A DNA stretch of 64,000 bases from Hamiltosporidium tvaerminnensis (GCA_022605425.2 CM061247.1:669501-733500); one strand, 5' to 3'. Positions 13,703 to 25,394 are shown, counted from the first letter of the stretch. The notes: generated by a model from the letters alone, not told the origin. Numbers and translations are program-made.

Positions 13703-14077
13703 TTAAGATAATAGGAACTCTATATGTTCCTTTATAACATCTACATTATCCACATAGTTAACCAAAGACTCAACATATACATCGATCATATCATCGACAC
13801 CATCACCATTTAGTTGAGAAGTATGTTCTTCAATCTTTTTAAAAAGCTTATCAATAAATTTTAACATTCTAATACTCTCATAATAATATATACTATCATC
13901 ATCATTCTTATCCATTATTTCTTTGAAATGTCCATCCAATTCCTTTTTCAAAATACTAAGACTTGTAATATTCTTTAGTCTTTCAGAAAGTGTCGTTAGA
14001 TTATTTTGTGGTGGATAGTCCTCAAATACTTTTAAATTGTCTTGTAATTGAATCAATTCCATTATTTTATCTATCAT
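13703..14077 (-). CDS. Hypothetical 124-residue acidic helical protein
   Basis: This is an intact ORF of protein-like composition: acidic and Lys-rich, with heptad-like Leu/Ile spacing suggesting helices or a short coiled coil throughout. There is no signal peptide or membrane segment. A CCCC run lies seven to ten bases upstream of the ATG (complement of 14084-14087), matching the start context of the other good genes in this window, which is the main support for calling it real. No family was recognised. A small subunit of a larger complex is possible but unsupported. Confidence 0.6.
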   Translation of the reverse strand: MIDKIMELIQLQDNLKVFEDYPPQNNLTTLSERLKNITSLSILKKELDGHFKEIMDKNDDDSIYYYESIRMLKFIDKLFKKIEEHTSQLNGDGVDDMIDVYVESLVNYVDNVDVIKEHIEFLLS

Positions 14078-14079
14078 AA

Positions 14080-14417
14080 TAAAGGGGCTAAAATAACAGT
14101 TTTTTATGTTTTATGTGCTATTAAGTAAGAATAATTAAAGGGGTGTTAAATTATTATGCTATTGATAAAGGGTTGTGATCATTTCTAAAATTAAAGGGGT
14201 GGTGAATTACATTATTACAACAGGCGTTATTAACTAGGTGTGTTATTAAAGGGTGTTTCATATTCATATATCGAGAAAAGGGGGTTGTTATTTACTAAAA
14301 AGTAAGTAAGGGAGGTTGTTTTGTAAAAAATATTGTATGCGTTGTATACTATAGTGGGATTAAAGGGGGTTAAATTACAAAGAAATGATCTGTAGAATAA
14401 CACCTTGTTATTTTGTA
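14080..14417. other. Intergenic with repeated GGGTGTTA-like words
   Basis: The plus strand shows several G-rich words such as aaaggggtgttaaa, aaaggggtggtg, gggtgtttc and gggggttaaa, spaced tens of bases apart. They resemble the word that dominates 59.6-64.0 kb, here in the opposite orientation. The block lies upstream of the 13703-14077 gene and ends at the mariner insertion. Confidence 0.5.
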
Positions 14418-16177
14418 CTTCCTCTGTCCGGAAATATGGTATACATTTTAGCGATTTTTTTGTCCGGAAATATGGTATACATTTGCGAAAAAAATAAAAT
14501 AAAATAAAAAATGTACATGACAAGTTTATTATATTACCTTTATTTCGAACATTTTAATAAATATTAATGTAAATATTAAATAAAATTTAAAAAAATATAT
14601 ATTAAAATTAATAAGTTTACTCGAAATTTGACTTGGCTTTAACGTATGCTTCTTTGGAACATACATATTTTTCTAGCAGTCGACCTTCGCGACGAAGTTT
14701 TCCTTTACTTAAATGAGGTATTTTATAGCCATTTCCCCCATCTGCTAACATAATTGACTCCATACATGCTTGCAATGTTGTAAAAACGTTATCGAGAGTA
14801 TTCGCTTCTAATTGATGAAATGCATCTTGAACACAATTTATTAATTCGTCAATTGTGTGTGGCGAAGCTTGATGTTGCAGCGATTGTATGGAGTTGAAAA
14901 AACCTAAACCAAGAACATTTAAATTCGAGCTATTTGCCAGTTGCACCTTAAATTTAATATTCCGGTCATCAGCAGAACCAAGAGCGACAATATCTGCATC
15001 ATTATCAGAAAAATGGGGGTTTGCATTGTTTTGTTGTACGTAAATTGTTTTCTTTTTGTATGCTGGCGGAAATTTAGATTTAATTGCGGGAATTACATTG
15101 TCAATGATCATGTTTTTGCAATGTACTGCTGTAATAGATTCCACATTTTTTGTTATAATTGTCCCTTTAGCCCTATTCTTAGAATTTCTTTGAGCTAGTT
15201 CTTGATAAACAAATGGCCATATTCTAATTTTTCCATCAAAATAATGGTTTCGATGTGCATCATAGCGTGGTCGAGTTACAGCAGTCATGAACATTATTTT
15301 CGTAATAAATCGTTTAATTTTGCAGTTTATATCCGGTTCTTCTTCGTTTAACATTAAGTAATAAGAGCGCTTAATTTTAGTTAGATAAAACCACTTTTTA
15401 TCAATGTGAACGTAGTAGTACAAATCATCAAAAAGCAAATCTCCATTATTAGCAAGATTTACTTTAGACAAGCAAAATTTCAATCTGTCCATTTTATTTT
15501 TATCTGTTAAAGTTGGTTTAACTGTAGAAGATATTCTCTTGATATACTTTCCCGACTTGAATATATCAAACAAAGTTGATTTTGAAATATCAATTGCAAA
15601 GGAAAGACTGCGAAGCGTTCCTCTACGATTTAATAGTGTATTCTTTATTTGCGCTAAATTGTTCGAATATTCTTTAGGTTTTCTTCCGCACCTTTTTTTT
15701 CTTTTTTGAAGAAAAATCGGCACATATCTTGCCTTTTCTGTATTGAGTTTGTGCTGCATGCCAAATTCTGCTAGCAGTTAGCCGGGAAACTTGAAAGGCA
15801 GAAGAAACTTCGTTGATGGCACCGTGTTTTAACTTATTCTCCTTCATCTGCTGTAATAATTTTTCTAAAATACCTTGACGTTGTTCTTTAGTTAACTGTT
15901 TTTATTTTGAATCTCTTTTTTCTGAATTTAACAAATTTTCTTACACATTTTCCATATTCGTCTTGCAGCGGTACTAATTTTTTTTACCTTATGAAACACT
16001 GATGTTTGAGCGGTAACTTTTTAACTAAGAATGATATTACTAAAGTCAAAAATTTTAGGTTATATTGTCATGAATATTTACTATGACAATGTCATGACGG
16101 TTGCCTATTCATTTTTTATATTCACGATAATCTACGGTTTTTTTTGAAATGTATACCATATTTCCGGACAGAGGGAG
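14418..16177 (-). mobile_element. Mariner element copy 1 (plant-type, Stowaway-like ends)
   Basis: A 1760-bp element is bounded by TA dinucleotides (14416-14417 and 16178-16179). Its terminal inverted repeats read CTTCCTCTGTCCGG at the left and CTCCCTCTGTCCGG at the right (complement), each continuing into AAATATGGTATACAT. A second internal copy of the TIR core sits at 14461-14484. The CTCCCTCYGTCC start is the hallmark of plant mariner-like and Stowaway elements. The size closely matches the second copy at 41252-45947 once its own insertion is subtracted (1757 bp). Confidence 0.9.
14617..15955 (-). pseudogene. Mariner (DD39D) transposase, catalytically dead copy
   Basis: A 380-codon open segment (14617-15759) carries most of a DDE transposase of the plant-mariner type: VHIDKKWFYLTK (first Asp intact), then QQNNANPH where copy 2 has QQDNAKPH, then NVLGLGFF where copy 2 has NVLDLGFF. 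The second and third catalytic Asp are therefore Asn and Gly, and the enzyme cannot be active. The N-terminal helix-turn-helix part (15760-15955) survives only in broken frames, with an early stop after the presumed ATG at 15953-15955. Confidence 0.85.
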
Positions 16178-16991
16178 TAATATTTAAAACCATAAAAATA
16201 AATTTCACTACCTAAAATTCCTAATTCTTATTTTTAAAATGAAAACAAAGAAAAAGCCCAATAATTACATTATAACACCCTTCCCTTATCTATCATTTCA
16301 AATATTTTCTTTAAAACAATTGGAAAATGAAAAGGACAACAATCTAAATTATAACTCTCTTATCCATGATTAAAATATCTTACTGGATATTTAAAAATAA
16401 AATACCAATAAATATTGCATTTACTCTCTAAGTATTTCAAAATAAAAAATTTACCGTTTTAAATTTCAGTTTAACAACGAAAAGGTAATATTATCCTATT
16501 AGAACAATCTATTAGTGAGGACAGTTAACCACAATTCTAATTATATAGAAATGAAACCAGTTGCTTTGATTTAACCATTAATGATAAGAAGATTAGCTTA
16601 ATTATTATAATTTATATCCTTTGGACAGAATAGAACGCTGTAGTCTAAAGAAAAACTTAATTTAAAGTTTAATAAAAAAAACTGTAATTGAAGTTCCTTT
16701 GATTGAATTATGTAAAGCAAGGATAACTTTATTTTAAATATATTAATAAGATAATTATTTGTATATTTTTAGCAAAATAAAACCATTTTAAGAATTATTT
16801 TTCTATAATTTATCAATATAACAATAAATTTTCATCTGCAAATGTAAAAATTCAGACTAAAAAATTAATTTAAATTTTGATAAATTTAATGAAATATTTT
16901 CTACAAAAAGAAATTAATTTATCAAATATATAAAATACGAAATGATTTTTGATAAATGAAAAAATATATAAATTAAAAAAATTAGACCCCC
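16178..16991. other. Intergenic, upstream of idi
   Basis: AT-rich with no ORF or transposon relic recognised. The only signal is a C-run next to the idi start codon, listed separately. Confidence 0.5.
16980..16991 (+). promoter_or_regulatory. CCCCC start motif of idi
   Basis: The start context is attagacccccATGG: five C directly abut the ATG. This is the strongest example in the window of the microsporidian CCC-type start-proximal promoter motif. Confidence 0.55.
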
Positions 16992-17666
16992 ATGGATAAT
17001 TTCAATAAGAATTTAATTATTGTTGATGATACGGATAAAATTATTGGATCGAAGAAAGCGTTGGTAAGTCATCATTTAAAAACATTGACTTTACATAGGG
17101 CTTTTAGTGTATTCTTGTTTAGTTCTGATAATAAAATGTTGGTACAGAAAAGGTCGTTGGATAAGTTTGTTTTTCCTGAGCATTGGGGAAATACGTGTTG
17201 CTCACATCCTTTTCTATCAGAAATGTCTTTTAATGATCCGTTAAGTGATGTTAAAATACACGCGATAAAACGATTGCAGTATGAGTTGGGAATAAAAGAA
17301 AATGAAGTAGGGTTTGATGATTTACTCTTTAAAGAAAGAATTGTGTACATTGCCAGACCTGAAAAAAGCGAGGGTAAATTTATTGGTACCGATATCAAAT
17401 CACAAGAAATTGAAATTTTTCCTGAATCACAGAATATTATGAAAGAAGGCTTAAAATCTGAAGATTTCGGTGAATACGAAGTTGATTATATTTTGTTTGT
17501 GAAAAAAAATTCTTCTGATTTAACAATAAAACCAAATCCGTCGGAAGTTATGGAAGCAAGATGGGTATCGAAACAAGAATTTGATATTCTGTTCAAAAAT
17601 GAAAAAATAGTACCTTGGGTTAGGGTTTTATGTCAATATATCGACCCATTTTCTTATTTTAAATAA
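16992..17666 (+). CDS. idi: Isopentenyl-diphosphate delta-isomerase, type I (Nudix fold)
   Basis: Interconverts isopentenyl diphosphate and dimethylallyl diphosphate, feeding farnesyl and dolichol synthesis and protein prenylation in the cytosol. The 224-residue ORF has the family hallmarks in order: LHRAFSVFLF (34-43), WGNTCCSHP (65-73, with the catalytic Cys and metal-binding His), a Nudix-like AIKRLQYELG (91-100), FGEYEVDYILFV (159-170, with the catalytic/metal Glu pair at 161 and 163) and NPSEVMEARWVS (182-193). Length is close to that of eukaryotic enzymes, but residues about 122-158 form an insert between the YIARP strand and the FGEYE motif, where relatives have only a short loop. There is no targeting peptide. 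The frame is intact and five C directly precede the ATG. Identification is firm. Confidence 0.95.
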   Translation: MDNFNKNLIIVDDTDKIIGSKKALVSHHLKTLTLHRAFSVFLFSSDNKMLVQKRSLDKFVFPEHWGNTCCSHPFLSEMSFNDPLSDVKIHAIKRLQYELGIKENEVGFDDLLFKERIVYIARPEKSEGKFIGTDIKSQEIEIFPESQNIMKEGLKSEDFGEYEVDYILFVKKNSSDLTIKPNPSEVMEARWVSKQEFDILFKNEKIVPWVRVLCQYIDPFSYFK

Positions 17667-19060
17667 TTAAAATAGTTACTTATGATGTTTAATTCCTTTT
17701 AACATTTCTTTATGTTTTTGAGAACATTTTTGAGATCGTTTCTTCCTTTATATTTTAATTTGATGAATATTTTTCGGTTTTTTCTGCAACTAGATTTAAT
17801 GATTGGATATTTATTTATTAGCACATGTTTGTTCGTTAGTAAGTGCCTATCCAAGTGGTATTTGTTTCTGTATTTCCCATTTTTTTATGTTATTTCTACC
17901 TTACATATTTCTCCAACTCTCCTACATATTTTCATTCTAATAATTTTTTAGAAGATTTATTTCGTTTTAAATTCAATAAACTAATAAATAAAAAATATTT
18001 CTAATGAAATCTAATTATAATCTTATATTTAGATTCTTACAGTTAAAATTTGCCAAATCAAAATAAATTTTAATTTTTGTTTAGCACTTTTTTTTAACAA
18101 ATATGAGAGCTTTTAAAATTTTATGTTTAAATTAGATGGATAAAACTTAACTATTACATATTCTATCTATCTTATTAGTAAATAAATGTTTCTGCATGTC
18201 TAAATTAATATTTACATATATTATATTCATTGCGTGATTTAAGAAGAACGTTTTATTGGTTTTTAAGAAAAAAAATAAAATTTTATTTTATTTACAGTAA
18301 TTCTTGCACATTATAAACCAATTAATTACCTTAAGAATAATCCAAATATGGTTTGGTATAAATTAATTTAGTAAAAATAAATACAATTGCAAACATGTAA
18401 GAATTTAAATCTATGACTTAGATTTGATATTATGATTTAATCTGTTTTCAGATTCAAAAATAATTAGAAAAAAATCGGTTTTAATTTATTTTGTTTAATT
18501 CATGAATACATTACTTAGACTTTGAAAATTTACTTTTCAAAATATTATTGGTATTTTAAGAAGAAAACTAACATTTGGATTTTTATACTCTTAATACCTA
18601 TCTATCAATCAATAAGATAAATATACTCAAACTTAAAGATATATTGTGACAAAAAAATTACATTTAATTATAAACGTATCAATTTATATTTACATTTTAT
18701 TGTATTGTTTGAAATGTTAAAAGACAACTTATTAAAACACAAAAGTAGAATATTAAAAAACGGTTAATTACTTCGTTGAATCTATTAAATGCATATATTA
18801 AAGGCATTTTGTTATAAAGCTACTTTGTGATAAGCGTTTAAATAATCTTACAGGTTCAATAAACCTATTTTTGTTTGATTGGTTGTTATATTTAATAAAT
18901 GATCTACTATTTTGTTTTCATTCGTTAAGAAAATGTATCAGCTCTATCTGAAAGTTGTAATGTTTCATAACTAAAGATAATTAATATAAGGCATTTCATG
19001 TCCTAATTTATCTATATTGTTTCATAAATAAATATAAAATCATTTCAAATGTAAAAATAT
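17667..19060. other. Intergenic; 79-codon hydrophobic ORF not supported
   Basis: An ORF at 17712-17951 would encode an extremely Phe- and Leu-rich peptide, as expected by chance from T-rich DNA. It has no start motif and is not called a gene. The remainder to 19060 shows nothing recognisable. Confidence 0.45.
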
Positions 19061-19258
19061 ATGAAAGTTTTAGGAGCAACGATGCTTGTGATTCTCGTAT
19101 ACATAAAACGCATATCATGTACCTACGAAGCAAATCCGGATCATGATAGTTCCCTGGGTCCGATGAGTGCATCCGTATCTGGATTATACGATGAAGATGC
19201 TATTAATTTGAGTCCATATGCTACAGCAGAAGGAGCTTATTATCCGGCTTTGCCTTAA
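19061..19258 (+). CDS. Small putative secreted protein (65 residues)
   Basis: The ORF begins MKVLGATMLVILVYIKRISC, a plausible signal peptide with a Lys followed by a hydrophobic core, with likely cleavage near Ser-Cys-Thr. The mature part is short, polar and rich in Asp, Ser, Ala and Tyr (for example PYATAEGAYY), with no Lys- or Phe-rich AT bias, which argues that it is genuinely coded. No family was recognised. A role as a secreted or spore-surface peptide is inference. There is no C-run at the start, which lowers confidence. Confidence 0.5.
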   Translation: MKVLGATMLVILVYIKRISCTYEANPDHDSSLGPMSASVSGLYDEDAINLSPYATAEGAYYPALP

Positions 19259-22200
19259 TTTAAGGTAAAGATTTACATAATATATTTAATAAATCAACTT
19301 AATATTGAATCTATTTTTTATACAAGTTTTATTTTAGATGTAGAAGAGATTGAATCAATTATATTTCAAATAATTTATATGCTTCATGGAACCTTGATTA
19401 TCTATATACGTTACAAGCCGAATGATGAAGCTTATAAACCCCAGTATCAAAAAAATACATTACAATGGCGTTCTATCTAGATATTTTTATATTATTTTTA
19501 ATAATATCTGTATTTCATGTTGAGATGTTCCATTAATCCAAAGTAAAGTTTTCTTATTCTATATATTGTCTTTTTAAAAATCTCTTTTCGCTTACACTAT
19601 GTTTAACTTTTAAGTTGTTTTTTTATGAAATTAATGTGCTGGATTTTAACGAACAAAAAGCGAAATCTTTCGCTGGAATTCTTCGTCGATATAACATAAT
19701 TTCATTTTGAAAACGATTTACGCAAATCTTTCTTTCCCTTTACCAAAAATATATTCGAACTTTAAAACTGTTAATTTTACGTATTTCATAAACAAGTCTA
19801 TTTGAAGATATTTTAGAATGCCAATTTATAAATCGAATTTGCAAAACAAAGAAAAAAAATATCCAAAATGTTGTACTTTTTTTCTTTTTCTAGATCAGGT
19901 ATTATAACAGATTCTTTTAAACCAATCATTTATATGCATGCTAGGATTATTCAATTCAATTATTATCTAAAGAAAAATTAATTTCTGTTATTATGCTCCA
20001 AATATAACAGCTTATTAAGACTTTCATACCCAAATTATGATATAATTTCGAAAATTAACCTAAAAGAAATCATGAATGACTTCAAAAATCGATTATTTTA
20101 GAATATTTGAATTTAAAACAACAACTTTTTTCTTATCCACCACTGACCTGATCCAAAAACAAATGAACTAATTAGCCTAAACGATGAAATCAAATATACT
20201 TTATTATAATCTCAAATAATTACATGAGAAATTTTAGAAATTAAGAAAATATATTTGTTTCAGCTGAGATAATAACATTATTACATAATCTGTAATCGAT
20301 ATTGTATAATAAATTTTTAGAAAAAGATTTGTTACAAAAACAACAAGAAATTATCGTGTATTATTATGTTTTTCAATATTTAAATACTCGGTTTCAGTTA
20401 ACCTTGTAAAACATCGAATCATCAATTTCAAATCTATGATTCCATGCTATGGCGTATGATTTGTATTTTAAGGGTATTTTGAATTAAGAAAGGAATTCTA
20501 GACCGAATTGTCTCCCCAGACCCGATTCTAAACATTCTCCTCAGTTTTAAAGTACCTTAGATTTTTAATATACACTATATTATGCATTAAACCAGCAGTA
20601 TTACTTACAAATGATAGATTATAGATCCAATAAGTTTCCAATTATAGCTAAAATGATTTTTTTCGAAGCTTTAGAATATATTATCTATTCATACCATAAC
20701 TTAAATATGTGGGTTTTGCTTACTATTTAATTATTTGTTTCTTTTCTATTTGTGAAATAACATATTATACCCAAGTTAAGGCCATCACCAAATGTTACAT
20801 GATATCAAATGTTCAATAATTGACACAAACTTGTATTTTCATGAGATTTTATTTAAATAAATTAATAAAATTATAGACGTGCCGTTAGGCAGCTAAGTTT
20901 AGTACTTCCACGAGATCGCTCCTGTCACCATTCCTTGTTGTTGTAAAATAAAGAATTGTTTTTAGAGAAATTGTCTTTATTTGTTTTGTTCATGATGGCA
21001 CACCCTCCTTTTATTTATAAAATATAAATATCATATTTTTGTGATATAAATAATATCACAATCTGTACTGTATTTACCGATTTAGAAAAAGGTTTTGTCT
21101 TTTTTACAAGTTAAGAAGAATATGGATTTCAAATTTCATTTCATATAAAGACTGATTGTAAAGTTCATAGGAATGAACTGAATTTTTATAAATAAAAAAT
21201 AAAACGAAATGTAAAAATCAATCCTGTGAAACTTCTTACGCCAAGCATTAGTTTGTCGATCTTCAACTTAAGCTTTTATATACTAATTTGATCAATTTTT
21301 TTGCATATTTTTGTTGGTCTTATACACCAGTATTTTTAGCCGAATGTGAGCAATTTCTAATACATTTAAAGATGTTTCTCTATTCGGAAATTTTTCCTCT
21401 TTTGATTTATTTGCTTTTTAATCTTTAAGAGCTATATCTTAACATTTCCTGTTTTCTTTTAAAGTTTTCTCGTATGTTTTTATCTCCTTCTGCTTTAACT
21501 TTTGATGCATTTTATGAGTATGAAGCCTTTCTTTGTCAAAACAATCATTTTTTCTACATTACACGATATATTCGTATATTGAATAAAAGCATAACGTCCG
21601 TGTTTTTGATATAACAATATTAATTCAAGGCGATGTAAAATTACACGATATTGTTCGAATCATGATTGTTTAATTTAATTATTTAGGTTAAAATAAATTT
21701 CTATAAAAATGATTTTATTCATTTATGGTAATCTTCTATATTTTATGCATTTGTACAATTCATATTAAGAAACATGAGATATTGCTTGAAAATTAGTTTT
21801 ATTTAAAAAATAACGTAAAAAAAGTAAAAAAAAGATTTTAATGTATTCTAAGATGGATTACAACATAGAAAAGTTTTTTCACAATATTTAGCTAAAAATA
21901 TTCATTTAAACAGACTACAGGTTTGAAACCCTTCTATGATCAGTTCTACTGGCTATTATTGGTTTTCTAAGATTTATGAAGAAATATTAAGCGTCATATG
22001 CTTAATTGAAACACTATTGTCTTTTTCTTACACCTTTAAAGATATTTTAACGTTTTTCGTACTTTTTTTCCATATGAAATTACTCGATAATTATTTATAT
22101 AATTGAGCAATGCCACAAAGAGGGCGACGAAGACTCACTTCGAAATTTTTAATTGATTCAAAAGCAAGCGCCAAAAATAGTGTTTCCATTACAAATATGA

Positions 22201-23454
22201 CTTTTTTAATTTGTTCACTAGATCTTATACAACAATTAGTGAGTAGGGCTGAACATGACATAGATGAAAAGGTTTAATTGGTTCAAAAAAATATTCGAAA
22301 TTTTGTTAAAGAACTTCCCTTGATTGTAGTATGTACCAAGCAAACTTAGTAAATTTATTTCAAGCTTTTTTTTTAATACGGAAACAAATATATGATAAGC
22401 TTGATATTTTTTTTGAATTTAATTGAACAATTATTTATATCCCCAATAATAATTGCATAAAAAAAATATTGTTTGCACAGTTCATAGAGTTTTTAGATAA
22501 AACAATTTGAAAATTTTCCCTAAAAAGGACATAGAAGTTATAAATAAATAAATTAAAAAAATACACATATCGTTCAAAATGCAGTTTTTTCAGACAAAGA
22601 AAAAGCTTCACACGAAAAAAATTCAACAAAATACCATGGTAAAGTGATGAAAACCGATCACATTCTTGATAAGCAAAATTTATAATAATTATTATAAATC
22701 ATTTTAAGGTTGAAACAAATAAAACAGAATAAGAATAACAGGAAAAGTAAAATATATTCCGAAGTTGCGCAAGAGCAGGTAAAAATACGGATATAAAAAC
22801 CCAAAAGAAACACAAGTGAACAGATAATGAGAGGTTATTAAAGCCTTGTTAACAAAGCAAGCTCTTATAGCATACCCAATGATTTTTAGGAAGAAAATCC
22901 AATATATTTTTATTTTTTTGTTGAATCTAAAATTATATTCAATTTCACGAGCCTAACAGCTAGTATAATTTTAAACTAAATAGCTTTTCCTCTTATATTT
23001 TATATCTTTTCATTTTTTTATTTCTTGCTATATTCAATATTAGAAACAAGGAATTTGTATCTTTATATCAGAGGTAATAATATAGCGGTATATCCGTAAT
23101 ATTTCAATTATGCTTTTAATGCATTGCATATCTATCATATAAATGCTTTTCAATGTTTTTTTAAGAAAACACAATTAAAAAACTTATAAGAATGCAATAT
23201 CTGGATTACATATACAATTTATAATTATTTTGTCTATTTGTGAAATCAATCAAAAAGTATATAGTCTATCTTGAAAATATAAACATTTTACTTTTATTTT
23301 AGAATAAATGAAATATGTTTAGGCAGTAAAAAAAATTCAATAAGATTATATGAAATTCAATATATTTATTTGATATCATTTCAACGGTGAAAATTTCTTA
23401 AATAATCTATTACAAAAAAATATTTTTAGTAAAAAACTTTTATATTTTTTCAAA
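19259..23454. other. Long intergenic, nothing recognised
   Basis: About 4.2 kb of AT-rich sequence with no supported gene on either strand. A locally GC-richer patch at 20878-21010 (gtgccgttaggcagc, then cacgagatcgctcctg, then a hairpin-like aagaattg/caattt region) may be a decayed element end but matched nothing else in the window. Short minus-strand ORFs at 22435 and 23376 look like chance. Confidence 0.4.
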
Positions 23455-24210
23455 ATCTTCATGGTGGAGAAAGGATAACAACATAAAAAATTTGCTGCTT
23501 GGCAATGAGTATCGGAAAATTTTGGGAATACTATTGTTTGGATTTTCTGTAGGAATACTGTCACACTAAATTTTCGGTTGTCTATGGGATCTGTATCAGG
23601 AAGAAGTCTACAAATAGCAAAACCTTTTCTACAATTTATTTTGTACTTTTTTATGGAACTAGATCGAAGCCTGCAGCTATACCCAATGGTAATTGATATA
23701 TTATAATGGAACCCATGCCTTACTCACTTAGATAGAAGACTTAGCGCATGGGATATATAGAAATTAAAATCATTTAAAGCCAGGAAAGCTAAGTAGCCCT
23801 TTTTTACTGTTGGTATGCCTTTACATTTAAAAAAGACCTCATGTAAGTCGTCGAGATATGCTTAGCTGGAAGTTTATAAAATGGGGTAAGTGTAGAGTAA
23901 GCTAGAATGCTGCATAGTCTTTGGAGGGCCCAGGGTGGGGTTCGACCTACGATCATACTCAATGCAACGGATATTAACGAACCCCGGACAACTGCCTCAC
24001 CTATTAATTGGTTCTACACACATTTTAGATCAAAGGCTTTGGAATGTAGCTACCGTAAGGGTTAATTATGAATCGATGGGGTGGCAGTTATTTATGTCAA
24101 ACCTAGAACAGCGTAAAAGCCATAAAAAGAATTTTACACTTGTAACTATTTTTTTAAAGGATGTGTTATTTTTACATAAGTATTTAATTCAAAATCTCCA
24201 AACTCATAAG
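23455..24210 (+). repeat. Dispersed ~0.7 kb repeat, copy 2
   Basis: Aligns with copy 3 over nearly its whole length. Shared landmarks are a ggagaaaggataacaacataaaaa block (23465), cttggcaatgagt (23499), ttgtttggatttt, gacttagcgc, ctgttggtatg, tgcaacggatattaacgaa, tggttctac, tttatgtcaaacct and a final ggatgtgttatttttac. A 92-codon ORF inside (23935-24213) is not conserved in frame with the other copies and is not called. It ends about 530 bases before the small secreted gene at 24744. Confidence 0.75.
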
Positions 24211-24743
24211 TAGAATTATCACAAGTTATTTTGTATATTCTGATTCTAAATCATAAAATAATATTTCAAATCGAAATATTTATTTCTTGTTTAAGATTTA
24301 ATATATTCAGTAGGATGGATTGCGTTTGGAATTTTATTTTCAAAAAATTTAAGATCTATTTTCCCGATACTTAACATTCGCCTTTTTTAGATGTAAATTA
24401 ATTATTGATATATGTGACTATATTTTGTTCAGTTTAAATCTATCACAATTTTCATTTCTTCCAAAAAACCGGTTTTTCCGCCAGATATATAACCTAGTCT
24501 AGGTTTATGTTTTACTTTCGCATTTCATAATTATTATCTATTATGATACAACCTGAATCAAATTTGTTTTATCTGTCACAAATACATTTTTAAAAAACTC
24601 ATAATATCTTATAAAATATTAACTAAATTAAATATTTATATAAAAAATATTTTGAGATAAATTTTGATGGTGAAATCTATTACAAAAAAGATAATAAAAT
24701 GTTTCATTATTAATATAAATCAGGTCTTTTCATTTTTAGAAAT

Positions 24744-24968
24744 ATGTTCGAAATAATAATTTGTATTTTATATCTATTTATAAATCCAACAGTAGCAAGA
24801 TATTATGGACCAGGCTATAAAGAAACAGAAATCGACGGCATAAATACAGGATACGGAAGAAGTCATATATTCTCCGATAGACTTACAACTGGGCCTCTTC
24901 CTTATCCAGGGGGTAAATTAGACGATTACTATGATAGAGATGGAGGTGTAAAGAGAACACCGCAATAA
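24744..24968 (+). CDS. Small putative secreted Gly/Tyr-rich protein (74 residues)
   Basis: The N-terminus MFEIIICILYLFINPTVA looks like a signal peptide with cleavage after Val-Ala. The mature part of about 56 residues is rich in Gly, Tyr, Asp and Pro (motifs YYGPGYKE, GYGRSH, PYPGGKLDDYYD), quite unlike chance translation of this AT-rich DNA. No Cys pattern or known family was recognised. It resembles the 19061 protein in architecture (signal peptide plus short Tyr-rich tail) but not in obvious sequence. An exported or spore-wall peptide is possible. Confidence 0.6.
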   Translation: MFEIIICILYLFINPTVARYYGPGYKETEIDGINTGYGRSHIFSDRLTTGPLPYPGGKLDDYYDRDGGVKRTPQ

Positions 24969-25394
24969 AACTTAGTTAGATAGAAATATATTACAATTGA
25001 AAGAAAGATAAATTTGAGAATAACTGTGAATAAATAGGTTTATATTGTTTGATATATTATATGTGGTTTTTAATTGTTTCAATTTATTTAATTTTTTAAA
25101 AAAAGTTTTGCTAAAAAATAAATACGCTTAATATGTTAAAGCGATGAAAAACGAATCCAGGCACAAATTCCGGAAAGGCTAGAATACCATGTGCATATTA
25201 AAAAAGTAAAAAAATACAGAAAACAAAGAAAGGCAAAAGGAAGACCATGCATGAATATTTCTTTATTTAAGGCTAAATACAAAAGAAAAATTTAAATTTA
25301 AAAAATTTTGCGAAATTAATTCCCGATCTAATTAAAAACTTTTTTTTGGCATATAAAGCACAATTTTATTGTTTGATTTCTCGTTGTTCAAAAT

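Noticed and set aside
17712-17951. 79-codon ORF just downstream of idi
   Set aside because: Phe/Leu-rich translation of T-rich DNA with no start motif or recognisable membrane-protein pattern beyond composition.
23935-24213. 92-codon ORF in the second dispersed repeat, and 82-codon ORF at 27943 in the third
   Set aside because: Alignment of the two copies shows indels that change the frame, so neither protein is conserved.
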